Assembly (NCBI GenBank): GCA_017538845.1
Contig: JAFYIC010000133.1
Location: 1-9,265, forward strand
Direction: 5' to 3'
From: Bacillota bacterium
GTDB lineage: Bacteria > Bacillota > Clostridia > Peptostreptococcales > Anaerovoracaceae
DNA: 9,265 nt
Positions 1 to 6,986 of this stretch are shown piece by piece. How positions within the stretch are numbered: the first letter of the stretch is position 1; every line of letters begins with the position of its first letter. Under the pieces are notes generated by a model, which was not told where the DNA came from, searched no databases, and saw only the letters and a list, made by a program, of their open reading frames with translations. Both the position numbers and the translations under genes were made by a program.

Positions 1-407
1 CGGCTCTCGATGAAATGGATGTTCCCCGCCACCCGGACATCCCAGGGATCATCAGCATACTGGAAGATCCTGAACTGAGCAGCCGGGAGCGCATGGGTCT
101 TCTCGAGGAAAACATGGTGAACGTCCTTGAAAATGTCGTATTTGCAAGTTATCCTATTGTTGTTTATACGAGAGACAATCTTGAGCAGGAAGCCAGCAAC
201 AGGAACGTTTTCATGAGCGGAAGCGGACCCACTCTCTTCGCGTTTGCGGACGCTGAAAACAAAACCGCGCTTGAAGAAGACCTTGCCGCAAAAGGCATAC
301 AGAACATCTTCTGGGCAGAGACCTGTCTTCAGGAAGATCCTGAACCGGAAGATGACGAACCGGATACACCGGAAGACACCGTACAGACCACACAGACACT
401 GATCTGA
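1..407 (+). CDS. ispE: 4-diphosphocytidyl-2-C-methyl-D-erythritol kinase, C-terminal part
   Basis: IspE is the cytoplasmic GHMP-family kinase that phosphorylates 4-diphosphocytidyl-2-C-methylerythritol with ATP in the non-mevalonate (MEP) isoprenoid pathway. The window cuts off its 5' part. The reading frame is open from base 3 (Ala-Leu-Asp-Glu before the first Met), so the Met at 15 is internal. The visible 134 residues contain the family's HPD segment (residues about 10-12) and the C-terminal glycine-rich GHMP motif MSGSGPTLFAF at about 213-245, which lies near the nucleotide and substrate site in this family. After the normal end of the fold (near FWAETC) there is an extra acidic, Pro/Thr-rich tail of about 25 residues, which is unusual. 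The gene is followed after 48 nt by a GntR-type regulator on the same strand, probably in the same transcript. The family call is firm; full length and start are not visible. Confidence 0.9.
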   Translation, partial: ALDEMDVPRHPDIPGIISILEDPELSSRERMGLLEENMVNVLENVVFASYPIVVYTRDNLEQEASNRNVFMSGSGPTLFAFADAENKTALEEDLAAKGIQNIFWAETCLQEDPEPEDDEPDTPEDTVQTTQTLI

Positions 408-444
408 AGACAGGCAGAAACTATATGATCGAACTACACAGGAA

Positions 445-449
445 CGGAG
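445..449 (+). promoter_or_regulatory. Ribosome binding site of the GntR-family gene
   Basis: CGGAG lies 6 nt before the ATG at 456. The spacing supports this start and separate translation of the regulator, although it is probably on the ispE transcript. No convincing promoter is seen in the 48-nt gap. Confidence 0.7.
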
Positions 450-455
450 ACTGAA

Positions 456-1106
456 ATGTTAGACATACAGAACCACAGACCCTTAAGAGAACTTGTTTAC
501 GAAGAATTGAAACACCGTATTCTCATCGGCGACATACATCCCGGTACCAGGATGATGGAAGTTGATCTGGCCAACGAGCTCGGCGTCAGCCGTACTCCTA
601 TCAGGGAAGCCATCCGCAACCTTGAAAAAGAAGGTCTGGTGACCATAGAGCCCCGCCGCGGAGCATATGCTTCGAAACTTGCCATGAAAGACGTCATAGA
701 TATCCTGGAAGTAAGGCAGGAGCTGGAGGGATTTGCCGCGTCGCTGGCAGCCGACCGTATAACGGAGGAGTATAAAGAAAAGCTGGAGGCAGTCAACAAC
801 GAATACAAAAGCGCCGTTGACGCCGGGAGCACAGAGGATATGGTCAGGCTGGATTCAGAATTTCACCGGCTTATCGTAGAAGCATGTGACAATCCGGTGC
901 TTATGCGCATGATCACCCAGCTTCAGGAAATGGTGCTCCGCTTCAGATATCTCTATTATGAAGATCAGGAACGCGCCAAGGAACAGCCTGCCGCCCATCA
1001 GTTCATAATCGATGCGCTGGCATCAGGTGACGCGGAAAGGTCGCGCAAAGCTGCCCGTGATCACATCGATGACCTGAAGACTCTGGTTCTTAACGAAGGA
1101 GTGTAG
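456..1106 (+). CDS. GntR-family transcriptional regulator, FadR/FCD subfamily
   Basis: This is a 216-residue cytoplasmic DNA-binding regulator. The N-terminal winged helix-turn-helix (about residues 8-74) shows the GntR signature: LANELGVSRTPIREAIRNL as recognition region, then a wing with EPRRGAYAS. The rest (about 78-212) is an all-helical FCD ligand-binding domain. The family's likely metal and ligand residues are present: D133 and H137 in the DxxxH helix, then H181 and H203. The length is normal for the subfamily. Such proteins usually bind a carboxylate or sugar acid with a metal ion and act as dimers on inverted-repeat operators. The ligand and targets here are unknown. The position behind ispE suggests co-transcription rather than control of isoprenoid synthesis. 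The gene ends before a hairpin terminator and converges with htrA. The family is sure; no finer name is justified. Confidence 0.93.
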   Translation: MLDIQNHRPLRELVYEELKHRILIGDIHPGTRMMEVDLANELGVSRTPIREAIRNLEKEGLVTIEPRRGAYASKLAMKDVIDILEVRQELEGFAASLAADRITEEYKEKLEAVNNEYKSAVDAGSTEDMVRLDSEFHRLIVEACDNPVLMRMITQLQEMVLRFRYLYYEDQERAKEQPAAHQFIIDALASGDAERSRKAARDHIDDLKTLVLNEGV

Positions 1107-1181
1107 GAAGGTCGCGCAGGGTGCAGGACGCAGAACATCGGCGCAGATACAGCCCAGGAACAGCGGATATAAGACAAACGA

Positions 1182-1216
1182 AAAACTGCAGGACATACGT
1201 CCCGCAGTTTTCTTTA
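1182..1216. terminator. Bidirectional hairpin terminator between the GntR gene and htrA
   Basis: AAAACTGC-A-GGAC, loop ATAC, GTCC-C-GCAGTTTT: a 12-bp stem with one A/C mismatch, spanning 1182-1211. On the plus strand it is followed by CTTT. On the minus strand it runs into TTTTTCGTTT. It therefore serves the GntR gene (stop at 1106) and probably also htrA, whose stop is about 45 nt away on the other side. Confidence 0.85.
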
Positions 1217-1255
1217 TGTGTAACTCATATTCTATAAAAGGGAGCCTTATTGTTT

Positions 1256-2605
1256 TCAGTCTTCCGCCTTATCAAGCTTCAGTTCTATAGTCATGGTGCT
1301 GTTGCCTCTGAGGATCTCATATTTCACTTTGTCCCCCGGCTTGTGGTTCTGGATCACGCTCTTGAGAGTATCCACGCTGTCGATGTCTTTCCCGTCCACC
1401 GAGAGAACTATGTCGTTGGCCTTGAAGCCTGCCTTCGTCGCATTGTTTCCTATTACTTCGGCAATATATACGTACGTCTGGGCCTGTTCTTCAAATCCGA
1501 AAAAATCGCCCATTCCGTAGTCACCGCTGCCGGTGCTCGTTTCACCGTAGGACATGCCTGTGTAGGCCTTGACCGCCGTTGTCTGCTGCTTGCCGGACAT
1601 TATGCTTTCAGCCACTTTTGCCGCCGTATTGACAGGCACCGCGAATCCGAGACCTTCAACGTCAGAGCCTGATGACTTGGCTTCTATGATGCCCACCAGC
1701 TCGCCGTACTCATTGAAAAGTCCGCCGCCGGAATTACCCGGGTTTATTGACGCGTCTGTCTGTATCAGAGACATGGTCTGTCCTTCGATAGAAACCTCTC
1801 TTACCGGCTCGCTTATGATTCCTGCCGTAACAGTGCCGCCCAGCTCACCCAGCGGATTTCCTATAACTACCGCAAGGTCGCCGTTGTCGAGCTTATCGCT
1901 GTCACCGTATGTAGCAGTCTTAAGTCCTTTGACACCTATCTTTATCACCGCTATGTCCGTAGACGTGTCGGTGCCGACAACGCTGGCGTCGTATTCCTTA
2001 CCATTGTGCAGTGTAACGGTTATCTTGTTGGCGTCTTCGATCACGTGATTGTTTGTGATGATATAGCCGTTCTCCTTGATGATAACGCCGCTTCCCGCTC
2101 CGGATGTGATGTACTGCTGCATCCAAGAGTCAGTAGTCGTGCCTTCTGTCCTGATCTCGACTATGGAATCCTCCACCATGTCGTTGATCTCTTTGACCGT
2201 CATCTTGCTCCCCGTCGCCTGTTCAGGCGTATATGTGGTCTGGGAGGTCGAAGACGAAGATCCGCTGTCCGAGTTCAGCCCGTAGGGGAAGTACTTGTCC
2301 GCCAGAAGGGATCCGCCGAATCCAGCGGCACCCGATATGGCCACGCACAGCGCCAGAAGCAGGGCTATCGCCTTCTTTGAAAGGGACGCCTTCTTCCTCA
2401 GTTTCTTTTTCTCAGATCTTCTTCTCTTGTCGATATCTATTGTCTGAAACCCCTTTTCTTTGTTTTCCGAATCCTTCAGTTCGTCCCGGAGCCATTGGTC
2501 CGTTACCGGTTCATCCTGCTTTTCCTCCGAAGGACAAAGAATGAAGTTCGGTTCGGTGTCCTTCATGTCCCCGTTCTGACCGTTGTTATATCTGTTATCT
2601 TCCAT
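1256..2605 (-). CDS. htrA: Membrane-anchored HtrA/DegP-type trypsin-like serine protease with one PDZ domain
   Basis: This 449-residue envelope protease degrades or refolds damaged exported proteins. The order is: a charged cytoplasmic N-terminus (1-77) ending in a KKKLRKK-type basic stretch; one membrane segment (about 79-102); a Ser/Thr-rich linker; a trypsin-like domain with catalytic His187 (in ITNNHVIE), Asp217 (in TDIAVIK) and Ser292 (in NPGNSGGGLF); then a Gly/Phe-rich insert and a single PDZ domain (about 375-446) for substrate peptides. This is the common Gram-positive architecture. The frame extends upstream to a GTG at 2653. I prefer the ATG at 2605, which has AGAGGA 7 nt before it, whereas the GTG sits inside a strong inverted repeat. 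It follows the two secreted-protein genes on the same strand, but a strong terminator separates them. The family assignment is firm; the paralogue (HtrA, HtrB or YyxA type) cannot be told. Confidence 0.94.
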   Translation of the reverse strand: MEDNRYNNGQNGDMKDTEPNFILCPSEEKQDEPVTDQWLRDELKDSENKEKGFQTIDIDKRRRSEKKKLRKKASLSKKAIALLLALCVAISGAAGFGGSLLADKYFPYGLNSDSGSSSSTSQTTYTPEQATGSKMTVKEINDMVEDSIVEIRTEGTTTDSWMQQYITSGAGSGVIIKENGYIITNNHVIEDANKITVTLHNGKEYDASVVGTDTSTDIAVIKIGVKGLKTATYGDSDKLDNGDLAVVIGNPLGELGGTVTAGIISEPVREVSIEGQTMSLIQTDASINPGNSGGGLFNEYGELVGIIEAKSSGSDVEGLGFAVPVNTAAKVAESIMSGKQQTTAVKAYTGMSYGETSTGSGDYGMGDFFGFEEQAQTYVYIAEVIGNNATKAGFKANDIVLSVDGKDIDSVDTLKSVIQNHKPGDKVKYEILRGNSTMTIELKLDKAED

Positions 2606-2612
2606 CTGTTGT

Positions 2613-2618
2613 TCCTCT
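2613..2618 (-). promoter_or_regulatory. Ribosome binding site that decides the htrA start
   Basis: On the minus strand AGAGGA lies 7 nt before the ATG at 2605. The longer frame starting with GTG at 2653 has only a G-rich stretch about 13 nt upstream, so the shorter protein is preferred. Confidence 0.75.
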
Positions 2619-2639
2619 TTGTTATTTCCGTGAGGCTTA

Positions 2640-2659
2640 CTCCCCGTGTTCACGGGAAG
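2640..2659 (-). promoter_or_regulatory. Inverted repeat or hairpin in the htrA leader
   Basis: CCCGTG and CACGGG flank a 2-nt centre (2643-2656). On the minus-strand RNA the pairing extends through one G-U pair to CUUCCCGU, loop GAAC, ACGGGGAG. It lies about 20 nt upstream of the htrA ribosome binding site, so it could be a protein operator or an mRNA stability or translation element. Its role is inferred only from position and symmetry. Confidence 0.45.
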
Positions 2660-2680
2660 TTTATGCCCTTCCCCCTCTTT

Positions 2681-2697
2681 AATGATTTTATATCATT
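2681..2697 (-). promoter_or_regulatory. Possible htrA promoter -10 inside a palindrome
   Basis: On the minus strand TATAAA (2687-2692) is a possible -10 box. No good -35 is found at 16-18 bp. The -10 lies within AATGAT-N5-ATCATT (2681-2697), a 6-bp inverted repeat that could be an operator. It would give a leader of roughly 75 nt containing the hairpin at 2640-2659. This is a weak prediction. Confidence 0.35.
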
Positions 2698-2730
2698 CGT
2701 ATCTTAAAAAAACCTTTAACGGCAAATTTT

Positions 2731-2767
2731 TTTAAAAAATACTCTTCCCCGTTATGAGGAAGAGTAT
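2731..2767 (-). terminator. Strong rho-independent terminator after the secreted repeat protein
   Basis: Read on the minus strand: ATACTCTTCC, loop of 9 nt, GGAAGAGTAT (arms 2758-2767 and 2739-2748), directly followed by TTTTT. The stem has 10 perfect pairs. It lies about 70 nt after the stop of the gene ending at 2839, and about 40 nt before the putative htrA promoter. It therefore separates the subtilase operon from htrA. Confidence 0.88.
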
Positions 2768-2811
2768 CTCTTTTCCTTTTTCGCAAAGCCGTGACCCGCT
2801 GCGGTCCCCCC

Positions 2812-2825
2812 TCAGACGGGTCTGA
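2812..2825. repeat. Short inverted repeat before the terminator
   Basis: TCAGAC, 2-nt centre GG, GTCTGA. It lies between the stop codon of the secreted repeat protein (2839) and the terminator at 2731-2767. A second arm pair, GACCCG at 2793-2798 with CGGGTC at 2817-2822, can form a competing stem. It may only be a 3' mRNA structure; no role is known. Confidence 0.4.
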
Positions 2826-2838
2826 TCACAGGCTCCGC

Positions 2839-4350
2839 TTACTTTTTCCTGAACTTTACCTTGATGGTGTGATTCTTCTTTACGTTCTTGAAAGTGTATT
2901 TCTTTACGATTTTTACTTTCTTTCCGTCCACTCTCAGCTCGCTGATCTTATACTTTTTCTTCGCCTTTATCTTGAATACCGCCTTGCTTCCGTATTTGAC
3001 GGTCTTGCTCTTTGTTATGGTGCCGCCTTTGCCCGCATGGCTCTTTATACGGAACTTCTTTACGGTTGCAAGAGCTTTCTTGTTGTATTTCCTGAACGTC
3101 TGATTCGCGTCCTTGATAGTATCGCACTTCTTGATTGCCTTCTTGCCCGCCTTAACTATGGGGCGGACTTTCTTCTGCACGTACTTCTTGCTTCCCACGT
3201 ATTTGTCCAGCTTTTTGCAGAGCTTTTTCTTCAGAGCTTTCAGTTCCTCCTTATATGTGGGAACCTTTTTCATGTCTTCTATGGCCCTGTCCACGATTTT
3301 CTTCTCCGCATAGTTGGTCATAGCGTGATCAAAGGCTTCTTCTGCGGCTTCTTCTACTGCCCACAGTTTTTCGTAGCCTGAGTCCGTGTAATCTGCAGAA
3401 TCATACGAGTTCAGAGCGTCTATCAGCATGGAGTAATACTGCGAGGCAAGACTGCTGCTGTACTTTTCATTGACGGGGAGAGCTTCAAAGATGATATTGA
3501 AGAGCTCATAATACAGATCGTCTATCTCTTCGACGCTTTCCAGTTTCTCCAGCACTTTCATCTGCTTATTGAAAGTATCGGTGATGATTTCCCAGTCTCC
3601 TTTTGTATAGTCGCTCTTTACAAGAGGCTTCATGACCTCCTCTTTACACTCAGCCTTAGCGGTCTTTACATATTGGGCGAACTCCTTAGCAGTAGGACTG
3701 TTTGATATGAGCCGGTACGCGCTCGTATACGCCATCATCACTTCAGCGAAGGTGGCTGCCTTCTTTATATTCACCTTGCCGATATAGTGCTGATCCTCGA
3801 TAATGTCATTGTAGTAAGGGGTATATTCCGCCTTGCTCTTCTCCTTGTAGATATTATTGAGGGCGTTTATCTTTTCCGTCTTGAAGCTTGCCAGTTCCTC
3901 GGCGCTGCCTGTCTTCACTCTCTTCTTTGTCAGCTTCCCGATAGTCAGCAGCGCTTCGCATCCCACATCGTGTGCGGTATATATGTCCGCAAAGGTCTTG
4001 CATGAGTCGATCTCATCGATGACGCTGGTGCACAGATCCTGTATCTCCTGCCATATGGCGTTGCAGTACTGATCTTTCGGGTGGATATAGTATTCGTAAC
4101 ATCCCGTGAAGTCATTGATGGCGTCCTGCTTCAGCGCTTCCAGTTCGTCCTGCATCACCTTGGGCGTATTCTTGCCGTCATGCCGGTCCGCAACCGGGAA
4201 GGATTTTCCGTCCGTCTTGTATGTGTGGGACCAGGTCTGCCCAACCGCAGTATCTCCCGCAGTCTCGCCTGCGAAGGATACGGACGGGATCAGGGCAAGC
4301 AGCATTGCTATTGCGGTAATGACCGCGATGTACTTTCTTCTTGTCTTCAT
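2839..4350 (-). CDS. Secreted lysine-rich protein with five helical repeats and a C-terminal InlB-like repeat domain
   Basis: This 503-residue protein of unknown function has a clear signal peptide: MKTRRKY, a hydrophobic core at about 8-22, and probable cleavage after SFA (residue 27). I read five degenerate units of 64-73 residues, at about 67-139, 150-217, 223-291, 300-363 and 369-434. Each has a Leu/Lys-rich first helix, a Tyr near its end (such as DYTKGDW or DYTDSGY), a second helix, and a third helix rich in Ala. They resemble FIVAR-like three-helix modules of clostridial surface proteins. Residues about 436-500 (GKGGTITKSKT, KYGSKAVFKIKAKKKYKI, YTFKNVKKNHTIKVKF) resemble the divergent InlB B-repeat domain. 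The last 133 residues contain 46 lysines and only five acidic residues. There is no LPXTG or membrane anchor. The start has AGGGGGG 7 nt upstream, and the gene lies 12 nt behind the subtilase, so co-transcription is likely. The lysine-rich end may hold it on the anionic wall; that is inference. Confidence 0.85.
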   Translation of the reverse strand: MKTRRKYIAVITAIAMLLALIPSVSFAGETAGDTAVGQTWSHTYKTDGKSFPVADRHDGKNTPKVMQDELEALKQDAINDFTGCYEYYIHPKDQYCNAIWQEIQDLCTSVIDEIDSCKTFADIYTAHDVGCEALLTIGKLTKKRVKTGSAEELASFKTEKINALNNIYKEKSKAEYTPYYNDIIEDQHYIGKVNIKKAATFAEVMMAYTSAYRLISNSPTAKEFAQYVKTAKAECKEEVMKPLVKSDYTKGDWEIITDTFNKQMKVLEKLESVEEIDDLYYELFNIIFEALPVNEKYSSSLASQYYSMLIDALNSYDSADYTDSGYEKLWAVEEAAEEAFDHAMTNYAEKKIVDRAIEDMKKVPTYKEELKALKKKLCKKLDKYVGSKKYVQKKVRPIVKAGKKAIKKCDTIKDANQTFRKYNKKALATVKKFRIKSHAGKGGTITKSKTVKYGSKAVFKIKAKKKYKISELRVDGKKVKIVKKYTFKNVKKNHTIKVKFRKK

Positions 4351-4357
4351 TGTCCTG

Positions 4358-4364
4358 CCCCCCT
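4358..4364 (-). promoter_or_regulatory. Ribosome binding site overlapping the subtilase stop codon
   Basis: AGGGGGG on the minus strand overlaps the TAG stop of the subtilase gene (4363-4365) and lies 7 nt before the ATG at 4350. This arrangement suggests translational coupling of the two secreted proteins. Confidence 0.75.
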
Positions 4365-6765
4365 ATTTCTTCGTCCTTGCAGAAGCCTTGGTGGAATACT
4401 TGCACCAGTGCTTCTTTCCGTTATCGTCGGTGTAGTAAGCTCTGATCTTGTAGTTGTATTTCGTGTTCTTCTTCAGCTTTGTGTTGGTGAAGGACTTAGC
4501 AGAGCCTTTCAGCGTCTTGATCCTGGAGTAATTGCTGCTGGAGCCCTTGCTCCTGTATACGTAGAATCCGTCGGAATTGGGCACTCCCTTCCAGGAGAGC
4601 TTTATCTTCGAGGAGCTCTTTGCTGTCGCTTTCAGATTGTAATAGGAAGCCGCGTAGTCAGTCCTGTACACCGTGATCCTGACTTTCGCCAGAGCGCCAT
4701 ATTTAGTCCGGGCAATGATGTTTGCCTGGCCTGCGCTCTTTGTTGTCACAGCTCCGGTGTCCTTGTTTATCTGCGCTACGTTTCTGTTGCTGCTGCTCCA
4801 TTCTATCTTTGTGTCTATCGCGTCCGCAGGCGTCACCTTTGCAGCGTATGTGAAAGTCTCACCTATTGTGAACTTTTTCTTCTTGGCCGTGAACGTCACC
4901 TTACTGGCCACATCTTTCACATGGACGGTTATCTCGTCTTTCACGCCGTTGTACGTCTCCGCGGAAATCACTGCGTCGCCGACCCTGTTGCCTGAGATTA
5001 TGCCGTATGTATTTACGGTAGCTGTCGTAGGATCGCTGCTCCTCCAGGTTATGATCTTCCTGTTGGCGGCCGATATCGGCAGTACTTTCGTGTCCAGATA
5101 GCAGACGTCATCTTCTATGCCGGTAGGTACTGTAATCTCATCGCCGAGATCTTCTCCTGCCGCGTTCTGTATGATTATCTGCTCAGGCACGTCTCCGCCT
5201 TCCACATATATTGTCATGTGGGTCTCAACGCTTCCTGCCCGTGCAGTGATGACAGCCGTGCCTTCATCCTTTGCGGTGATCAGTCCCAGGCTGTCTACTT
5301 CGGCCACATCCGGAGCCGAAGATTCGTATGTTACTTCCGCAAGACTGGTAGCCGGAAGTACCAGCGTCTCCATTCTGTATCTGTCTTCCTTCGCAAGGGT
5401 CATATACTGCGCGTCATGATACGGCTTCACAGAAATACTGGTAGGCGCGATGTCCGCCGACGCATCCCTCGCCGCTTCCACAGCAGCCTTCATATCAACA
5501 AGCCCGTATCCCGTGTATTCGTCAAAATCCCCGCCGTTGGAGCAGATGGAATTATCAGCCGTAGCGCATATGATGTTCTTGACCTGATACGGGGTAAGAT
5601 CCGGATTCACATAGAGGATCGCCGCCGCCACTGAAGATATTACAGGCGTCGCCATCGACGTCCCGGTGAAAGCTTCATACCCGTTGCCCGGCACTGTGCT
5701 TATGATGCTGGTACCCGGCGCCGAGATATCCTTTGTTGTTCCGTAGCAGCTGTCCGCCTGACGCCTGTTCTTAATGGTCGTGTTGCATACGCTGATGACC
5801 GAACCTACGTCCGAAGGAACGCCGTATTCGTCGGTGTTTTCATTACCTGCCGCCGCAACAAGGACTGCGCCCCTCTCATATGCGGTATCCAGGGTCTCTT
5901 CAAGATAGCGGTCTCTTCCGTAACCGCCGAAACTCATGCTTATTACTTTCGCCCCGTTGTCTACCGCGTAGTTGATACCGGTAACTATGTCGAAATCCTC
6001 GAGATATACTCCTAATCCGGTACTTGTGCAGGAATCTATGACGAAAAGGTCTGCGACTTTGTTGCCGCTCAGGGACGTTACTCCCGCAGTTCCCTTTCCG
6101 TTGTCATAGGTGGCTGCGATGATGCCGCTCACGTGAGTGCCGTGCTCATCTGAGTCATCTATGAGCTGTTCCCAGCCGCCTTTGTGATCCAGTTTTATGG
6201 AAAGGTCTTTATTGAGATTTGCCTGAAGGTCTTCGTGGTTCGTATCGGCACCTGTGTCCACCACAGCGACCTTTACCTTGTCTGCCGTGATATCCTTTAG
6301 GATGTCAGCCGCTTCACGGGCATGTATATTGCCCAGATACCACTGCCCCGTCGCCTGGTCGTTGTTGAAGGGGTCGGCCTTCGCCAGCCCGTACCTGTAG
6401 TTGGGCTGTACGTAATCTACCTTCTTCTCTTTGGCTATGTCGGTGATGGCTTCTGCCACTGACTGCCCGTCGGCGGTCTCCGCCAGGACGGCTTTCTGTC
6501 CGTCGGAGGTGGCTTCTATGTCCTGCACCTCAACGCCGTTTTTCTCACATATTGCTTCTGCTTTGCTGTCTGACACGCCCTTGTTGAAGACTACGATCAC
6601 CTGATCTTCTGTGTAGTCCCCTGTCGATACCATTTCCTCCGCTTCCGGAGAAATGCCCTCGTCAGACGATGCGCCTGTTCCTTCCGCGAACGCCACGGCA
6701 GGCATTGTGCCCAGTACCATGACCAGCGCAAGCAACAGACCGAGGATCTTGCTTTTTCCTCTCAT
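4363..6765 (-). CDS. Secreted subtilisin-like serine protease with Big_2-type and FN3 domains
   Basis: This is an 800-residue extracellular S8-family endopeptidase. A signal peptide (1-27, ending AVAFA) is followed by an inhibitor-like propeptide (about 50-127; YTEDQVIVVF and VDYVQPNYRY). The catalytic domain (about 140-435) has Asp170 (VAVVDTGAD), His208 (DEHGTHVSG), oxyanion Asn308 (AAAGNEN) and Ser370 (FTGTSMATP), so it should be active. Behind it come three bacterial Ig-like (Big_2-type) units (about 440-522, 525-617 and 620-700; typical WSSSN and AVITA strings) and a lysine-rich fibronectin-III-like domain (704-799). No LPXTG, SLH or membrane anchor is seen. An upstream in-frame extension to 6996 would overlap the glyA start and lacks a signal sequence. 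The ATG at 6765 has AAAGGAG 6 nt upstream. It is the first gene of an operon with the repeat protein, which may be a partner or substrate (inferred). Confidence 0.94.
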   Translation of the reverse strand: MRGKSKILGLLLALVMVLGTMPAVAFAEGTGASSDEGISPEAEEMVSTGDYTEDQVIVVFNKGVSDSKAEAICEKNGVEVQDIEATSDGQKAVLAETADGQSVAEAITDIAKEKKVDYVQPNYRYGLAKADPFNNDQATGQWYLGNIHAREAADILKDITADKVKVAVVDTGADTNHEDLQANLNKDLSIKLDHKGGWEQLIDDSDEHGTHVSGIIAATYDNGKGTAGVTSLSGNKVADLFVIDSCTSTGLGVYLEDFDIVTGINYAVDNGAKVISMSFGGYGRDRYLEETLDTAYERGAVLVAAAGNENTDEYGVPSDVGSVISVCNTTIKNRRQADSCYGTTKDISAPGTSIISTVPGNGYEAFTGTSMATPVISSVAAAILYVNPDLTPYQVKNIICATADNSICSNGGDFDEYTGYGLVDMKAAVEAARDASADIAPTSISVKPYHDAQYMTLAKEDRYRMETLVLPATSLAEVTYESSAPDVAEVDSLGLITAKDEGTAVITARAGSVETHMTIYVEGGDVPEQIIIQNAAGEDLGDEITVPTGIEDDVCYLDTKVLPISAANRKIITWRSSDPTTATVNTYGIISGNRVGDAVISAETYNGVKDEITVHVKDVASKVTFTAKKKKFTIGETFTYAAKVTPADAIDTKIEWSSSNRNVAQINKDTGAVTTKSAGQANIIARTKYGALAKVRITVYRTDYAASYYNLKATAKSSSKIKLSWKGVPNSDGFYVYRSKGSSSNYSRIKTLKGSAKSFTNTKLKKNTKYNYKIRAYYTDDNGKKHWCKYSTKASARTKK

Positions 6766-6771
6766 GCCGGT

Positions 6772-6778
6772 CTCCTTT
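6772..6778 (-). promoter_or_regulatory. Ribosome binding site that decides the subtilase start
   Basis: AAAGGAG on the minus strand lies 6 nt before the ATG at 6765, and a canonical signal peptide begins there. The longer open frame up to 6996 is therefore noncoding leader and promoter. Confidence 0.85.
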
Positions 6779-6801
6779 CTAAAGCGGTTTTTGTTTAGCA
6801 T

Positions 6802-6817
6802 ATATTTTATTATAACA
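6802..6817 (-). promoter_or_regulatory. Promoter of the subtilase operon with extended -10
   Basis: On the minus strand TGTTATAAT (6809-6817) is a perfect extended -10 box, with TATAAT at 6809-6814. No good -35 lies at 17 bp, as is common for extended -10 promoters. Transcription would start near 6802, leaving a leader of about 37 nt before the ATG at 6765. It points away from glyA. Confidence 0.72.
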
Positions 6818-6877
6818 TGCAAAGCCTGTTTTAGGGGCGGGACCGTGATTTCTTCTGCTAACTTTTCGCCGTTATGG

Positions 6878-6906
6878 TTGAATTTTCTCCGTATTTTTAT
6901 TAGAAT
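6878..6906 (+). promoter_or_regulatory. glyA promoter
   Basis: TTGAAT (6878-6883), a 17-bp spacer, and TAGAAT (6901-6906) form a good sigma-A-type promoter. Transcription would start near 6913, giving a leader of about 75 nt. The leader is A/T-rich with only a small GCCG/CGGC stem. I saw no purine or glycine riboswitch in it. Confidence 0.68.
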
Positions 6907-6986
6907 AATTCGAGTAAAGGTCAATAAATTTTTCAGCCGGCAAACGGCAAAAATATCATTAATATATAACGTAAGGGAGTCAAAGA

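Noticed and set aside
2606..2653. GTG start at 2653 giving a 465-residue HtrA
   Set aside because: It lacks a well-spaced ribosome binding site and lies inside the leader inverted repeat. The ATG at 2605 has AGAGGA at 7 nt.
4081..4995. Long plus-strand open frame (304 codons) antisense to the subtilase and repeat protein genes
   Set aside because: It has no recognisable domain, is Arg/Cys/Val-rich as antisense frames often are, and overlaps two well-supported genes. Shorter plus-strand frames across 1250-3381 are similar shadows of htrA and the repeat protein.
6907..6986. Riboswitch in the glyA leader
   Set aside because: The leader is short and A/T-rich. I found no conserved glycine, purine, SAM or tetrahydrofolate riboswitch core, and no terminator hairpin before the start codon.
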